Shown here: piece by piece, positions 33,906 to 44,860 of the stretch
Numbering within the stretch: position 1 is the stretch's first letter
Layout of the letters: every line of letters starts with the position of its first letter
Source: Gyromitra esculenta
Lineage: Eukaryota > Ascomycota > Pezizomycetes > Pezizales > Discinaceae
Assembly (NCBI GenBank): GCA_038503075.1
Contig: JBCAML010000010.1
Span: 1,798,001-1,862,000, forward strand
DNA length: 64,000 bases
Direction of reading: 5' to 3'
Program-made: the position numbers and the translations under genes
Notes under the pieces: model-generated
Told to the model about the DNA's origin: nothing
Seen by the model: only the letters and a program-made list of their open reading frames with translations
Database searches by the model: none

Positions 33906-35059
33906 CAGTGGCGCGGGGGGGGGATCGAGGTGTTCCGAGCTGCGCTTGAAGCTGGTAGCTGCGGTTAGCGAGATGGGGACGAGAGCTGAGGCGGGGGTTA
34001 GGGGAGTGCTGCGGCGATGCAGAGGAGGAGAAGTCTAAAGAACGGGCAATTGCGGTGATTCGGAGGCCTCGAGCTGTCGCCACGGGGACGCGAGAAGGGG
34101 CAGCGAGACACGAGCAACGCACGAGCAGGAAAGCGAGCAGCCTGTTTTGCCGATCGGTGTGGTCCAGAAGCGAGGAACGTCATGATTAGTAACCGGCGGC
34201 CGCAACGGGCGATGTGGCCCGCGAACACGCGAGTCGTGGCAGCGCCGCGCGGATGCTCTGCTGGCACCGTGTTGTGGCTGGCGATCACAGGCTGCGGCTT
34301 GGCGAATCGATCGCTGCAGGGTCAGGGCTGCAGGCTTGGCATCCATTGCTCTCAACCGCCAACTCCATCTGCATCTGCATCATTGACCACCACCGCTCCA
34401 CGTCTTCCAGCGATAGCACTCACACCAATCTCACCACCTCATGAACACTCTTCTACAAGCTACCCCAGTTGTGAAGCACGCGCTCGATGCACAGCTGCCG
34501 TCTGCAGTCACATCAATAAGCATAAAAGACCCCTCCAACAGACTACCCTCAGAGCTAACACACACTAGAAGCCCTGCTATATACTCATTCAGCCCTATCG
34601 GGCCTTTGGTGCGAAGATGCCACCCAGACAAGGCTACTGGTAGCGGTGATAGCAACATTCAACCCTCGATCATTGACCATGTCAAATCACGTGATCCGTA
34701 CCCTTTCTTTGTCCGTTCTGCGACACGAGATATCACTCGCTCCGATAAACTTTCCCAAAGCTTATTTACAGCAGCTAACTCTTGCTTTGAAACATATTCT
34801 GGCCTCCAGGCGCTCTACATGAACACCCCCGCCTTCCGCGATGGCTGTCTTGGACACCCTCGCAGTGGCAGACTTGGGTATCTGCCCTCAAAGGGCAGAC
34901 CCAGTCCGCCGTTTCAAACCATGGCCGGGGCTGTATGGCCATTTCAAGCTTGTCTATGGCTGAAGCTATAAAGCACAAGCAGCATAATGATATTCATAAC
35001 TCATTCGCCCAAAACATAGTGGGAAAAAAACACCCAGAAACAAGAAATCTGTGTGAAAA
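33906..35059. other. Shared upstream region of a divergent gene pair
   Basis: 1.15 kb between two divergent ATGs. GC-rich near the DUF2985-like start, with open frames on both strands (for example 34441-34971 plus) that show no family motif and are probably chance in GC-rich leader DNA. The divergent layout suggests that the promoters overlap or lie close together. Confidence 0.4.
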
Positions 35060-37197
35060 ATGGTAAACCTAAACCCACGGCAGTACTACAGCGACCAAGC
35101 CACGCTCAACTACCTCTTCGAGTACTACAACATAACCTTCCGCGACCCCACCCACCTCGCAGACACGCTCGTAGATCTCATCGAAGCCGAACTGTCTGTA
35201 GAAGACGTCGAGTTCGCCGACGAAGACGACTTCTACACCTGGGTGCGGTCCACGCCCGTCCGCCAGATCTGGAACATAATCGACGACATCAACGAGCTCG
35301 ACCAGCACCGCCACCGCGTCGACGCAACCAACATCCTCACCTCCGTCACCGCACGCATCCTCCGCGGCGAGCCCGCTGCATTCCTGGTCCCCGACCCGCG
35401 CGAACCCGACTACGAGGGCGCGGACGCACAGGTGCCCGAACACACGTACGCGGAGCTGGAAGCCCACTTTACCGGCGAGATAGCGGATCTCGCCGCGCAG
35501 CTCCCGTACGATCCCGACGCCGCGGCATTCCCGAAGCCACCGCGCATCGCGCGGCGGAACCGCCGCTCCACGGGGGTCCCGCGGAACAACCAGGCGGTAA
35601 ATGCGCTGATCTTGCAGAACGCTGCAGCTACGGCGACGGCGCGTGCGGCGGTGCTGAACATGCTTAGTGCGGGCGAACACCCGGCGACGTACAGGCCGCC
35701 GGTGTATCGCGACGATCCGGCAGAGATCTGTCTGGCGATGCCGGAAGACTGTGCGTTTGTTACTAGCGACACGCCGACGTCCGCGCGCTTGAGGAGAGCC
35801 GTGGAGCGGGAACGGCCCGCGCTGGAGATACTGGATTATAGGGTTGCGGGCGCGGGACTGGCGAGGCGCCTGCCGGAGGACCATTATGTGTACCAGTTGG
35901 TTTCGCTGGTCCGTGATACGGTCGCTGATCCGGCTGTGGCGCGGGCGTATGCCATTATTTTTCGGGCGGAGCCGACGGCGTGGGCGGCGGCCGGCGACGA
36001 TGAACTGGTTAATGAGGAGCCACCGTCGATTGAGGAGAGTATGTTATATCCCCGCCCTCCCCTCCCCCCTCCCCTCTCCCTCCCTTGGTAAAGAGTGCTA
36101 ACGTATTCCAGTCGAGTGTGTCGTCTCGTTCATGACCAGGGCCTTCCCCCAAATCGAAATACGGGGCGCCACCGTCGGCGAGGTCGCATTCCACGACCGC
36201 CTCGAACCCAACGTGATCCAAATCAGCAGCGAAGTCCTCGCCGACATCGAGCAGGGCCAGGCCGACGGCGAGGGCATAAGCCACCTCCTCTACCACCTGT
36301 TTGTAACGCTGATCCACGAACTCGGCCACTGGTTCTACTCCGCCGTAAGTCTCCCCCTCCCCCTCCCTCCCTTCCACCCAGCTGTGTGTACTAACAGCAC
36401 AGATCTACCTCCAAGGCCAAACCATCCCCGGCGCCCTCCACACCCCGCGCAAACTCCGCCTCCTCGTCCGCGCCACCGGCGACACCGAAGACCCGCGCCA
36501 CCCCGAATCCACCATGACCTCCGTCTTCTTCGGCGAAATGGGGCAGATCATCGAATGGCTCGTCTTCGGCCACATCGCCGACACCAACACCAACCGTCCG
36601 GGCCTGCTCGTCGTCACCTGTTTCGGGTCTTACGCGGGACAGGGGGCGGGGCAGATCACGATCAATAGCTATGCGGGGGCAAGACTGCTCGCTGTGCGTC
36701 CGCCGGTGCGGATGGGTGCGGGGGCGATGCGCAACTTTCTGGCGAACGTTGCGGCGGAGGAGGCGGACCAGACGCCAGTGGAGACGGCGATCGGGGGGCG
36801 CGCGGTGCGCGGGCTGGAGATGCCCGATGCGGAGGAGGAGTATGCGGGCCGCAGCGTAGGCCAGAATCGAAGGTACCGCCGCGCGGTGCAGCGCCTGCGC
36901 GCCGAAACGCAGCGCGTGGAAAGGGGGCTGCTGGCGGTGGCGGCGCCGGTGGAGTATAGAGCGGCTTATATCTGCGACGAGACGCTGGGTCCTGCGGGGG
37001 CTATGTCGTGCTGGGGGGCGGGTAGTGTGGTTTTTGGAGGGCTGACGGGGGCTGCATTGCTGCTTGCGGGTTGCGCTGGTCCGGCTTGTGGCGCAGGGTG
37101 GGAGAGCCCGTGGGCTGCGTGGGCTGCGGAGTTGTCGGGTGCTGTGGTGCTCTTGGGTTTGTTTGTTTTGCTGGTTTTGTTTTTGGGGTGTTTGTGA
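35060..37197 (+). CDS. Putative zinc metallopeptidase-like protein with HELGH motif and C-terminal membrane helix, 3 exons
   Basis: Exons 35060-36038, 36112-36344 and 36403-37197, in phase, 668 aa. Intron 2 is GTAAGT...CAG with TACTAAC. Residues 1-320 form an acidic, helical N-terminal region that I do not recognise. 'LFVTLIHELGHWFYSA' gives a clean HExxH zinc-binding helix (His395, Glu396, His399). 'FFGEMGQIIEW' (Glu448 or Glu455) about 50-60 residues downstream could supply a third zinc ligand, as in gluzincins. The C-terminal about 65 residues contain Gly/Ala-rich hydrophobic stretches, ending in a membrane helix (about 645-668). There is no obvious signal peptide, so it may be tail-anchored. 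The peptidase role is inferred from one motif and its spacing only. GC-rich coding sequence. Confidence 0.72.
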
Positions 37198-37736
37198 TTG
37201 CTGACTGAACTGGCTGGCTGGCTGGCTGATGTATAAAAACTGAAATTTGGGGGCGCAGGCTACGGCGTTATAAGAGAGTTGATGATTATATGGGTTATAT
37301 TCCGACAGCCAAATACGGACGACCAAATGTGCCTTGGTGGAGTAGAGCTGCAGGAACGAGCCAAGTCTCGCTGGGCCCGGTTCGATACAAATGCATTCAC
37401 GGAAATGCTCGCGTTATTCGCTGCGTTTATAGGCATTTTTCAGCAAATTGGCATGCAATTAGCAGAATACCTACCACGTATTCGGCGTTTAGAGAGCTTT
37501 CGTACCCATTCGCTGTAAAACATGTATCGCATACTTAATCACTGATCACGTTGGTCCACAGTGCGGGCACACGTAGGCTCGTTCCCATCCCTACAGGTAG
37601 GGCCGCTGCGCACTGCAGGCTACGGGGACGAAGGAGTGATGGACGACGAGCGAAACTAGCAGCAGAAGTACGTGTCCATAGATAGAAGTAAGAAGTAAAA
37701 GCGTAAATAGACAAGTGAATATGAAGAACTCAGCGC
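37198..37736. other. Intergenic, nothing recognised
   Basis: 540 bp downstream of the HELGH gene. No motif-bearing frame. Composition drops from GC-rich to mixed here, marking the start of the repeat-rich block. Confidence 0.35.
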
Positions 37737-38082
37737 GCAAGCCCCACACCCCGGATAATCATGTTTATCAGAATGTTGCTGTAGCATTGACTCTAGTACA
37801 TCCTTGGGCGATCACCACTTGCAATACGTTTGCGTGGGGGCCTGGTGAATTGATGTCGGCGCCATATTGTAGCAGTAGTTCTATGGTTCTCTTGCCGCCG
37901 TGATAGATTTCCAGTCGCTCACGTGCTTCTCTCAATAGAGAGCTGCGTAGTGGCAAATACGACCCGGTGGAGCGCAGCTGGTGCTGAGAACAATTAGACA
38001 CGTCGTAGCTACCATATCGTGTCCCGAAATGTATACCGGCTTGCTCATAGGGGGCTTTCGGATAGAAGGGCGAACGAAGCAT
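37737..38082 (-). pseudogene. Ankyrin-repeat gene relic
   Basis: On the minus strand, 'RTIELLLQYGADINSPGPHA' is a clear ankyrin helix and hairpin. Translation in that frame stops at 37769. In another frame the pattern continues as 'KDVLESMLQQHSDKHDYPG', which resembles the next repeat, so at least one frameshift separates them. No complete gene can be built. It is a remnant, unrelated at base level by eye to the 25-30 kb array, of the kind of ankyrin gene common in ascomycete genomes. Confidence 0.5.
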
Positions 38083-38220
38083 AGTCCTTGTTCGCCATCA
38101 CTACCACCTAATACTTTGTTGAGGTACCCTGGAAGTTCCAGCCTGATCTTCACACATTTGAAAGGTAGATTGAACTCGTCTTCAGCGTCCGTCCCTAGCT
38201 GCAAGGCCCATGGCGCCTAG

Positions 38221-38721
38221 GCGCTCCCCCCCACCTATACCCGACCGCCCCCGGGCTACCCGGAGGTCGAGCTTTTGACCTCCCCTATGTTGCGCGCCTG
38301 GAAACCTTTTTCTTCACAGCGCTCTCTCGGTGCCCTGCCCAACCCTAGCCCTGGAGACTTGGAGAAAAAAGATATTGACATTGCGAACAATTAATTTGAC
38401 ATCGCGAAAAATGCGAAGTCAAAACCCTGACCCTAGGGACTCAAAGAATCCTCTAGAGAGCTGCAAAGGTCGAACCCTAACCCACGGCTACCCTACCTGC
38501 TCAGGGGTTACCCTACCTTGCTAGGCGGCGCTGCCCCAACGACACCGCAATCTCCCCCCATTCCGCTCAACCTGTCCCCCTTTTTCCATATCGACACCAT
38601 TCCCCTCTCATTCTCTCCATTCTCCACTCCTTCCTCTCCATAGGTGAATAGTGCTAACATCATGTGTATTCTAGTACCCAAAGTCTTTGGGCTTTCGACC
38701 CCCCAATTAGGATCCGCCTGT
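38221..38721. other. C-rich non-coding stretch with telomere-like CCCTAA bits
   Basis: Contains isolated AACCCTAGCCCT and GAACCCTAACCC motifs and C-rich runs but no tandem telomere array and no gene. The flanking minisatellite gives it a subtelomere-like look, but a subtelomeric position is not shown. Confidence 0.35.
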
Positions 38722-39036
38722 TTTGACGTCTGCTTTCCTGCCTACTTTCCTGCTCGCTAAAGCACCTGTTTCCTGAAAGCTATCCAGCTCGCTTTGGGGC
38801 CAGTTTCTTGCTTGTTTTCCTACCTGTTTACCTGCTTACCTGCTCGCTGAGGCGTCTATTTTCCTGCCTGCTTCGGCGCCTACTTCTTGCTTGCTTTCCT
38901 GCCCGCTTTCCTTCCTGCTTCGGCGCCTGTTTCCTGCCCGCTTTCCTACTAGTAGCTGCTTTCCTGCTTGCTTCGGCACCTGTTTCCTGCCCGCTTCCCT
39001 GCCCACTTCAACCCCAGTTTCCAGCCTGCTTCCCAT
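38722..39036 (+). repeat. Degenerate pyrimidine-rich minisatellite
   Basis: About 315 bp built from variants of TTTCCTGCCTGCTTCGGCGC. The GCTTCGGCGCC anchor recurs at about 38871, 38918 and 38971 (spacing 47 and 53 bp), with more diverged units before it (about 38756, 38793, 38847). Unit length is irregular, as expected of an old array decaying by slippage. Almost purely C/T plus G on this strand. Confidence 0.75.
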
Positions 39037-39548
39037 AGTAGTAGATATATGTTTATAGAACGAGAGTTATATAGATCAATAGAGTAATACCAATGCGAGC
39101 CAAAAAGTGTGGGAGCTCCAGGCCAGGAACCAAGCGCCGTCCGGATCTCAATAGCTCGCACACAGCCTCCAGGCAGAGCGCCCTCCCCAAGACTTCGCCC
39201 AGGGTAGCTGACCTGCAGAGCCCTACACCCGGACAGGAGGGCTCGAAAAAGTACACGAGGGAGGGCTATATTCCGCCCCGATCGCCCTGCCCGCCCAATG
39301 TAGTGGGGGGACAGGGCGCCATTCTTTTTTTTTGCTGATGTGTGAGAAGACCTTGGTTCCAAGCTGCAAGCGCAAGGTTATGGTGACATCCGTTTCGATG
39401 ATTACTGATGTACTTTTCCTTACTATTTTCGATAGTTTGCCGTTACCGATATGCCAAGACCACAGATATATGTGCCAAGTGCATCTCGCAGCTTACTAAC
39501 ACACGTGACAATATCCGTTTTGGGACATATTATAGCCCAGATAGGTAT
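39037..39548. other. Spacer, no gene recognised
   Basis: A 137-codon minus frame overlaps this region and the minisatellite and has no motif. No RNA or transposon end found. Confidence 0.35.
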
Positions 39549-39550
39549 TA

Positions 39551-39822
39551 CTCGTGCGTCTTTACCAATAATTTTCACGTGACCTGGTTAGACCAATCGT
39601 TAATTGCTGTACTCGCGTTGGGCAAGAAGTTTGAAAAAACAATCGGGATCCCTGAAGGGTACCGATTGACTAGAAGACTTCAAACTCACGAATTCTAGAT
39701 GTCCTATTTATCACAGGGTTTCCCCTTGTTTTTCTAAACTTCTTGCTAGAGCGAGTAAGTATATGGATTTTTTTTATTGGTCGAGCTAGGTCATATGAAA
39801 ATTCTCGGTAAAGACGCACGAG
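39551..39822. mobile_element. Foldback MITE with CTCGTGCG ends
   Basis: A 272-bp element on TA (39549-39550 and 39823-39824). Both arms start CTCGTGCGTCTTTACC and continue as diverged inverted repeats for about 110 bp each, including AATTTTCA, ATGACCT, CGACCAAT and GCAAGAAGTTT blocks. The centre (39655-39710) is unpaired. It shares the TA-CTCG terminus with the 7-8 kb and 14 kb elements. Confidence 0.75.
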
Positions 39823-39824
39823 TA

Positions 39825-40443
39825 TTTGATCCCCATAAGTCACGTTTTCGAACCTTAACAGCTCCACCAAGAGAGAAGATATAAAAACAGTCTGGCTCCA
39901 TCACGTTGTAGAGCGAATGAAATAGAGTCTTTTAATAGATAAAATTATTTTGGGGCGTGGTGGTATTAGCCCTGGAGCCTGGGGCAAAAATCCCCTCCGG
40001 CACTAGGTGTCCCCAACCATAGGGTTTCCCCGCGATAGCTGCGTTGTAGATGGACTTTCTTATGGGCGCGAGCCCTTATCTAGCTAATTACTGCTATTCG
40101 CCTAGAGTGTGCCATAAACCCGCATAAGAACGAGCTGTATTAGAAAAGCTATTGGCTTTCCCTCGGATATGTATAATCTTTCTGCAGATACTGAGATCGA
40201 AATGCTTCAAATCAAGGTCGGATGATCGAGAGAGCTATGGCCATATTTCTCTCGCCCATAAAAAATTAATATTAGGTTTGGGTAGAACACGCAATTGCGC
40301 AGAAGTCGGCATAAACTACATGTATGATAGGGTAGCGATTTTCCAGCCACCCATATGTCATGACTTTTTCATACGTGTAATCCTACACCTATGAGAGGGT
40401 ATCTGACATCAGATATATATAGGGTACGTAAAGCATAGAGGAT
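39825..40443. other. Spacer, nothing recognised
   Basis: About 620 bp between two foldback elements with no supportable gene or RNA. Confidence 0.35.
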
Positions 40444-40657
40444 CGGGAAACGGAGATCTACTTACAGAGCCTTGTGGCCAATCCAACTACCAGATTCTTC
40501 CTCGGAAACTTTGAGGAGCCAGTGGAAGCCCCGAACCTCAAAGATCGAGCAACGTGAGGCTTGGTGTCCGGGGCTTTATTGGCTCCTCAAAGCTCCCGAG
40601 GAAGGATCTGGTAGTCGGATTGGCCACAAAACTCTGTAAGTAGGCCTCCGTTCCCCG
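40444..40657. repeat. Long-arm foldback element
   Basis: About 90-bp inverted arms around a 35-bp loop. Left arm CGGGAAACGGAGATCTACTT, right arm reverse-complemented CGGGGAACGGAGGCCTACTT. Both continue through ACAGAG, TTGTGGCCAATCC, ACTACCAGAT and CTTCCTCGG. Identity by eye is about 88%. No clear target duplication was found, so the superfamily is unknown. Confidence 0.75.
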
Positions 40658-40810
40658 GTTTTTTTTGCCGTACGCTGTAACCTGTAGGTAGGTGTTGATT
40701 CTTCTTGGCTCAGTTTCCTTGTAGGCTAAGAACAGGTTTTACCCAGTAAAGAATATCAAACAACGCCATATTTTCACCGCTTCGCCCATCTCCCCAGACT
40801 AGAGCGCCTA

Positions 40811-41323
40811 CAGTACCGTAGAAACTTAACCATAACGAACAGGCTTGGACTGAGGCAGCAAGAAATACCTCCAGTCTTAGACAGGTTGACCCCGTCCGAG
40901 AACGGCCCTAAAGCGAGCACCAATCAAAATACGAGAATCGTTATGTGGCCTGCAGCTGGTTACAACGAACCTGGCGATTTACCCACAAGAGATATTATCA
41001 ACAGCATCTGTAGCCTAGGTTAGTGACGGCTATAGCTATCTTTTGCTAGGTTAGTATGGGCTGCTTCTGGAGTGAAATCAGATATAGATTCAAGATTTCC
41101 TATTAGTTTTCTCGAATACAGAGTTAATCTTGGGTTACAAGTGCGTAAGTATAGACTCATTTTGATTTGTGCTCGCTATAGGGTCGTTCTCGGTATAGGG
41201 CTAACCTGTCTAATAGTCAGAACCAAGGCTCTGGCTGAGCCTACGGTTTATTTGCTGGCCGTAACCGAGCCTCAAGCGCATTGTTTCAGTCCAGGCCGAT
41301 TCGCTATGACCGAGTTTCTATAG
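40811..41323. mobile_element. Pogo-like MITE, long copy
   Basis: A 513-bp element on TA (40809-40810 and 41324-41325). The left end begins CAGTACCGTAGAAACT and the right end, reverse-complemented, CTATAGAAACTCGGTCAT. Both continue with ATARCGAA and GGCYTGGACTGA. A related 207-bp copy is at 48838-49044. No transposase frame. Confidence 0.68.
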
Positions 41324-41421
41324 TATACCAGGTTTTTATCGGTGGGTGTTAGCCGTCTCCGATGGCTATTGCTTCCTGCACGTAATAACCAATTAAACTA
41401 TATTTACTCTAGTACAGCGCT

Positions 41422-42005
41422 AGGAAATGCATCGGTAAATGCATCAGCAAAGACATTAGCAAAAGCATCATGAGTGAATGTGTAGCTAGGGAGGGGCAAT
41501 GGCTTTTCTGTGTCTTCCCCCCCATTTCCCCTCAATATCTGCCTATGGATTTGGATAATTCTATTTTATCCTTTTTCCCTCCCTTTTCCCGCTGCACAAA
41601 AAGTTGTAAAACCTCTACCTAAAAAGATTGAATCTCAAGGGGTTTGAACTCGGATCCTTCTGACTATCTACCCAGCCATTTTGTCAACAAGGCAGGGTCT
41701 TTATCGCCTGTACTGCCTGATTATATATACCAAGGTTAATCAGTTGCTATTTGGACCCCTCTTTCTTAGACAATTTTCAGATTTGATGCTTTTAATGATG
41801 CTTTTCCTCCAACGATTTTACCTCCACTTTTACTCATGCATTTCCTTATGCCTTTCCTGACGCCTCCCCCCTGACACCTTTCCCTACACTTTTCCTGATG
41901 CTTTTACTGATACACGTCCTGCAGAGAAAGTATAAATTGCTCGCTAATGGAGGAAAGACGTTAGGAAAGGCAGCAGTAAACGCATCCACGGATACATTTA
42001 CAACA
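41422..42005. repeat. Three blocks of a 12-bp repeat in alternating orientation
   Basis: A degenerate unit close to GCATCAGTAAAA occurs in plus orientation at about 41422-41471, in minus orientation at about 41784-41911 (roughly ten units) and again in plus orientation at about 41949-42000. Phase within each block is kept at 12 bp apart from one or two small slips. The inverted arrangement can fold into a large hairpin. Confidence 0.7.
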
Positions 42006-42379
42006 CACGTCCCTAGGAAATGCATCACATGTATCTTTTACCACCCCGTTTGCGTGGGCAATGTGTATATTGATGCATTTTCTCACACTGTAGAGTTATG
42101 AAAGACCTTTTAAGCCTCAATCTTTGGACACTTAAAAACGCTCCGGTGCCAATAAGGTGAACATTTGGCTACTAGCTAGACCAAAATAACTAAATGAGAT
42201 TTGTGGGCGTCTAGCAAGTGATATATATACAAAGGAATATTGATCGTAAGTAAAGAAAGTACAGAGATAGTTAATCTTGGGCTAGTACAAATGTCACCCA
42301 GAAATCTCAGCCATCATCCAATCAACAGGACTCATCCTATAACTTCCTAGTGCGATGCACTTATGTGTCTGATTTACGG
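42006..42379. other. 3' flank of the vWA gene
   Basis: No feature supported. AT-rich. Confidence 0.3.
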
Positions 42380-43685
42380 TTACCCTTCACCTTCCATGTC
42401 TGCCCATCCATCGGTATCGTCAACTGTAGTCTGATCATCATTTACATCATCAATTGGGTTGGCATCGGGCTGCTCTTCGGCATTGTCCCACTAGACGGGG
42501 ATGTTAGCAATGTAAAATCAACAGTGAGTATTGTATAAATTACAAATTCAACAATAGCCCCAAGCAACAACTTAGGTAGCTGTGAAATCTGTTAGAAATC
42601 TTTAGTGAGCGAAGGATGGGGTACTAACAATGAACCATTTCTGATTCTCAAGGTCTTCGAGTGGAAGATTTACTATTTTTTAATTATAGGTAAGTAAAAG
42701 CCCTAGGCAAATAACTATTCGTGGTGCTCAAGCTTGCTGGTTAACAAACCATCTAAACAGTCAACGTGGTCGCCGATGAGTTTGTGATTGTCGATGTTTC
42801 TAAGGAGGTCCCTTGCCTTTGGATCATTCCCGACCTGGGAGAAGTGGAAGGCAATAGCTGGATGAAAGAATTAGCATACTCGCTCAAACAAGCACTTACG
42901 ATTCAGGGATATACTAACCATCCTCGCCCAGCCGGTCGTCCTCCTTTACCCTCTTCACACAATCGGCGATGATGTTTTTCAAGAGATCTGGTTTCTCGCC
43001 CTCCACCTTGATAGTTCGTTAGGTTTAGGTTGCGAATAAAAAAACTACCAGACCGGAAAACTTACTGTGCCATCAGTGATTATCATCACCAGAAGAGGTT
43101 TCTTCATCGCTCCCTCTCTCCAAACAAATTTTTGCAGAATCTTGTCTCTCAGCGCCGACCCGATACGTGTTACTCCGTTGTATTTAACTCGCTTCCAAAT
43201 GGGCGATACGTCTTTTTGCCTGACCCCCGCGCGCTTTCCCGGTGCCATATCGTAGCCTTTTTTACTATTGAAAAACTGAACCGAGAGCAACCCTTCGGAG
43301 TTGGCAAGGTCGTAAACACGAGTGATCGCTTCCATGGTTTTTTTCATGGTCTCTCCGCGGCAACCCTCTTCCTCAATTTCCATGGACGTACTGTCATCTG
43401 CTATAGTTAGCAAGAGAAAACGAAGATTGAAGATTAGGGAGAAAAACCGAGAAGCATCGCGATGTCGTATAGCGTCAGCAGACTCAATTGCAGCGCAGTT
43501 TCCTTGCCGCAACCGTCCTTTATTAGTTCCTCAACCATCGTCAGCGCAATGTCGGACTTTTTTTCAAGATCGTCGGCCTTATAGAAATTATTCAGGCCTT
43601 TTTTCTCCCCACTGGCGAACTTTTTGAGGGTTTCGAGGCACAAAGCCTTCGTGACCGGGGTTTCAGACTCCGGTGGAAGCGACAT
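42380..43685 (-). CDS. Stand-alone vWA-domain protein with complete MIDAS, 7 exons
   Basis: Exons on minus: 43685-43448, 43400-43066, 43006-42919, 42857-42759, 42672-42629, 42579-42553 and 42490-42380, all in phase, 313 aa. A helical lead-in (about 1-78) runs into 'LYDIAMLLADDSTSM'. The vWA metal-ion-dependent adhesion site is complete: DxSxS at Asp81/Ser83/Ser85 (DDSTS), Thr157 ('VTRIGSAL') and Asp189 ('IITDG'). 'VEGEKPDLLKNIIADC', 'AIAFHFSQVGNDPKARDLL' and 'LPLEDLENQKWF' complete the Rossmann-like fold, and the tail is acidic ('TTVDDTDGWADMEGEG'). It has no signal peptide or membrane helix, so it is intracellular. vWA domains bind partner proteins through Mg2+; the partner is unknown. The C-terminal part of the 54.6-64 kb protein is a paralogue with matching intron positions. 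The small exons 5-6 (44 and 27 nt) are inferred from phase and family pattern. Confidence 0.82.
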
Positions 43686-44728
43686 TATCAGCTTACGCTA
43701 TCCTGGTAATGTTAAACGCCAAAGGGAACTAGATATTATTTAAACACCACAAATGGGGATATCATTCCCTGTGGTACATGCAGTCCCATACAAGGGGTTT
43801 AAGTAAAGCTATTCTGTAGACTATATTAAGCCACGGAGTGTTTGAATCAAACAATAATGGGTAATTTATACTATCAAGGTGTTTAAATCCGTTCAAAGGT
43901 TCAATTAAATAAACAACGAATAAACACTCTTATGTGTTTCAAGACCCCACATTGCGTACATACGATTGAATGGAGGACGTGCTCTCTGACATATTTCTTG
44001 TGGTGGCCAATTCAAAATCCATATCCAGGGATATAGAGTATTACTCTACCGCATGCAAGTGAGATTTGGCCACAGATCGAAGTCACATCGATAATCCCAT
44101 TCCGGCGAAGACATACATGGGGGCTTGTTTTTTGGTTTTTTTTCTCGTGCCCATGTCTGATTTGGTCGATGTTGCGCGTGCGCTCGTGCGCGCGCCAGGA
44201 TTCATGCAGGATGAAGCCTCGTGCTTCCTGATCGGTTGAACCCTTATACGTTCGTTAGCGAGACCTATATGTACCCATACCAGGATGATGGAATAATGGG
44301 TATACGTAATAGGATAGCGAATTTGACTTTGGAACGGGTTGCCTGATCATACAGTAGAGCGGATGCCCATTAAGAGCGCGTTGAACTGTTTGGTCTACAG
44401 CTTCTGGTAGAATTTGTAGAAATAAAAAGTAAGCGAACGCCCAAGCAGCCAATACCGCAGCCAATAGAAGCTTTGGGATGCCACAACTCTACTAGAACTC
44501 TACTAGAGGCTGTGCTAGGCAGACTCATTCAAAGATTTGAAACAGGAACCTGAGGCCTGGGATAGGGGTTCCTTCGGGTTGCGATAAATATAAACGGAAA
44601 ATAATAACTTAGGTTGTGGAATCTCGTATATACGCGTGTGGTGGGTACTAGTAAGTCACTGCGCATGTAGTAGGTGTTTATGAACTGGGCTGGGCCCACA
44701 TGTGCGGGCTACGTGAGATTACCTCAGA
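43686..44728. other. Upstream region of the vWA gene and AT-rich spacer
   Basis: No supportable gene. A 69-codon minus frame (44255-44464) starts with a hydrophobic stretch but has no other support. Confidence 0.35.
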
Positions 44729-44730
44729 TA

Positions 44731-44860
44731 CCGTAGTATTTGGTGAAATTCGTTACGTCTATGATGCTGCTGGGAGATCTTTGGCGGAAAGTCATGGAAA
44801 GGCAACACGCTCTATGCATGCGCATGTTTTACCTACTAGCGCCGAAACGTATTTCACGGT
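44731..44860. mobile_element. Foldback MITE with CCGTAGTATTTGG end, diverged copy
   Basis: Begins on TA (44729-44730) with CCGTAGTATTTGGTGAAATT. The right part carries the inverted match TTTTACCTACTAGCGCCGAAACG. The interior matches, in reverse orientation, the interior of the copy at 45898-46074 (CTTTCCRTGAYTTTCCGCCA block). The right terminus has diverged (TTTCACGGT). Confidence 0.62.

Noticed and set aside
33502..34122. 206-codon Pro/Arg-rich minus frame over the DUF2985-like first exon
   Set aside because: Shadow of the GC-rich coding exon in another frame.
34441..34971. 176-codon plus-strand frame upstream of the HELGH gene
   Set aside because: Low-complexity sequence in GC-rich leader DNA without a motif; overlaps the likely shared promoter.
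35069..35884. 271-codon minus frame opposite the HELGH gene
   Set aside because: Antisense shadow; the plus frame has coherent introns, motif and codon pattern.
44255..44464. 69-codon minus frame starting with a hydrophobic stretch
   Set aside because: Too short, no motif, lies in a gene-poor interval.
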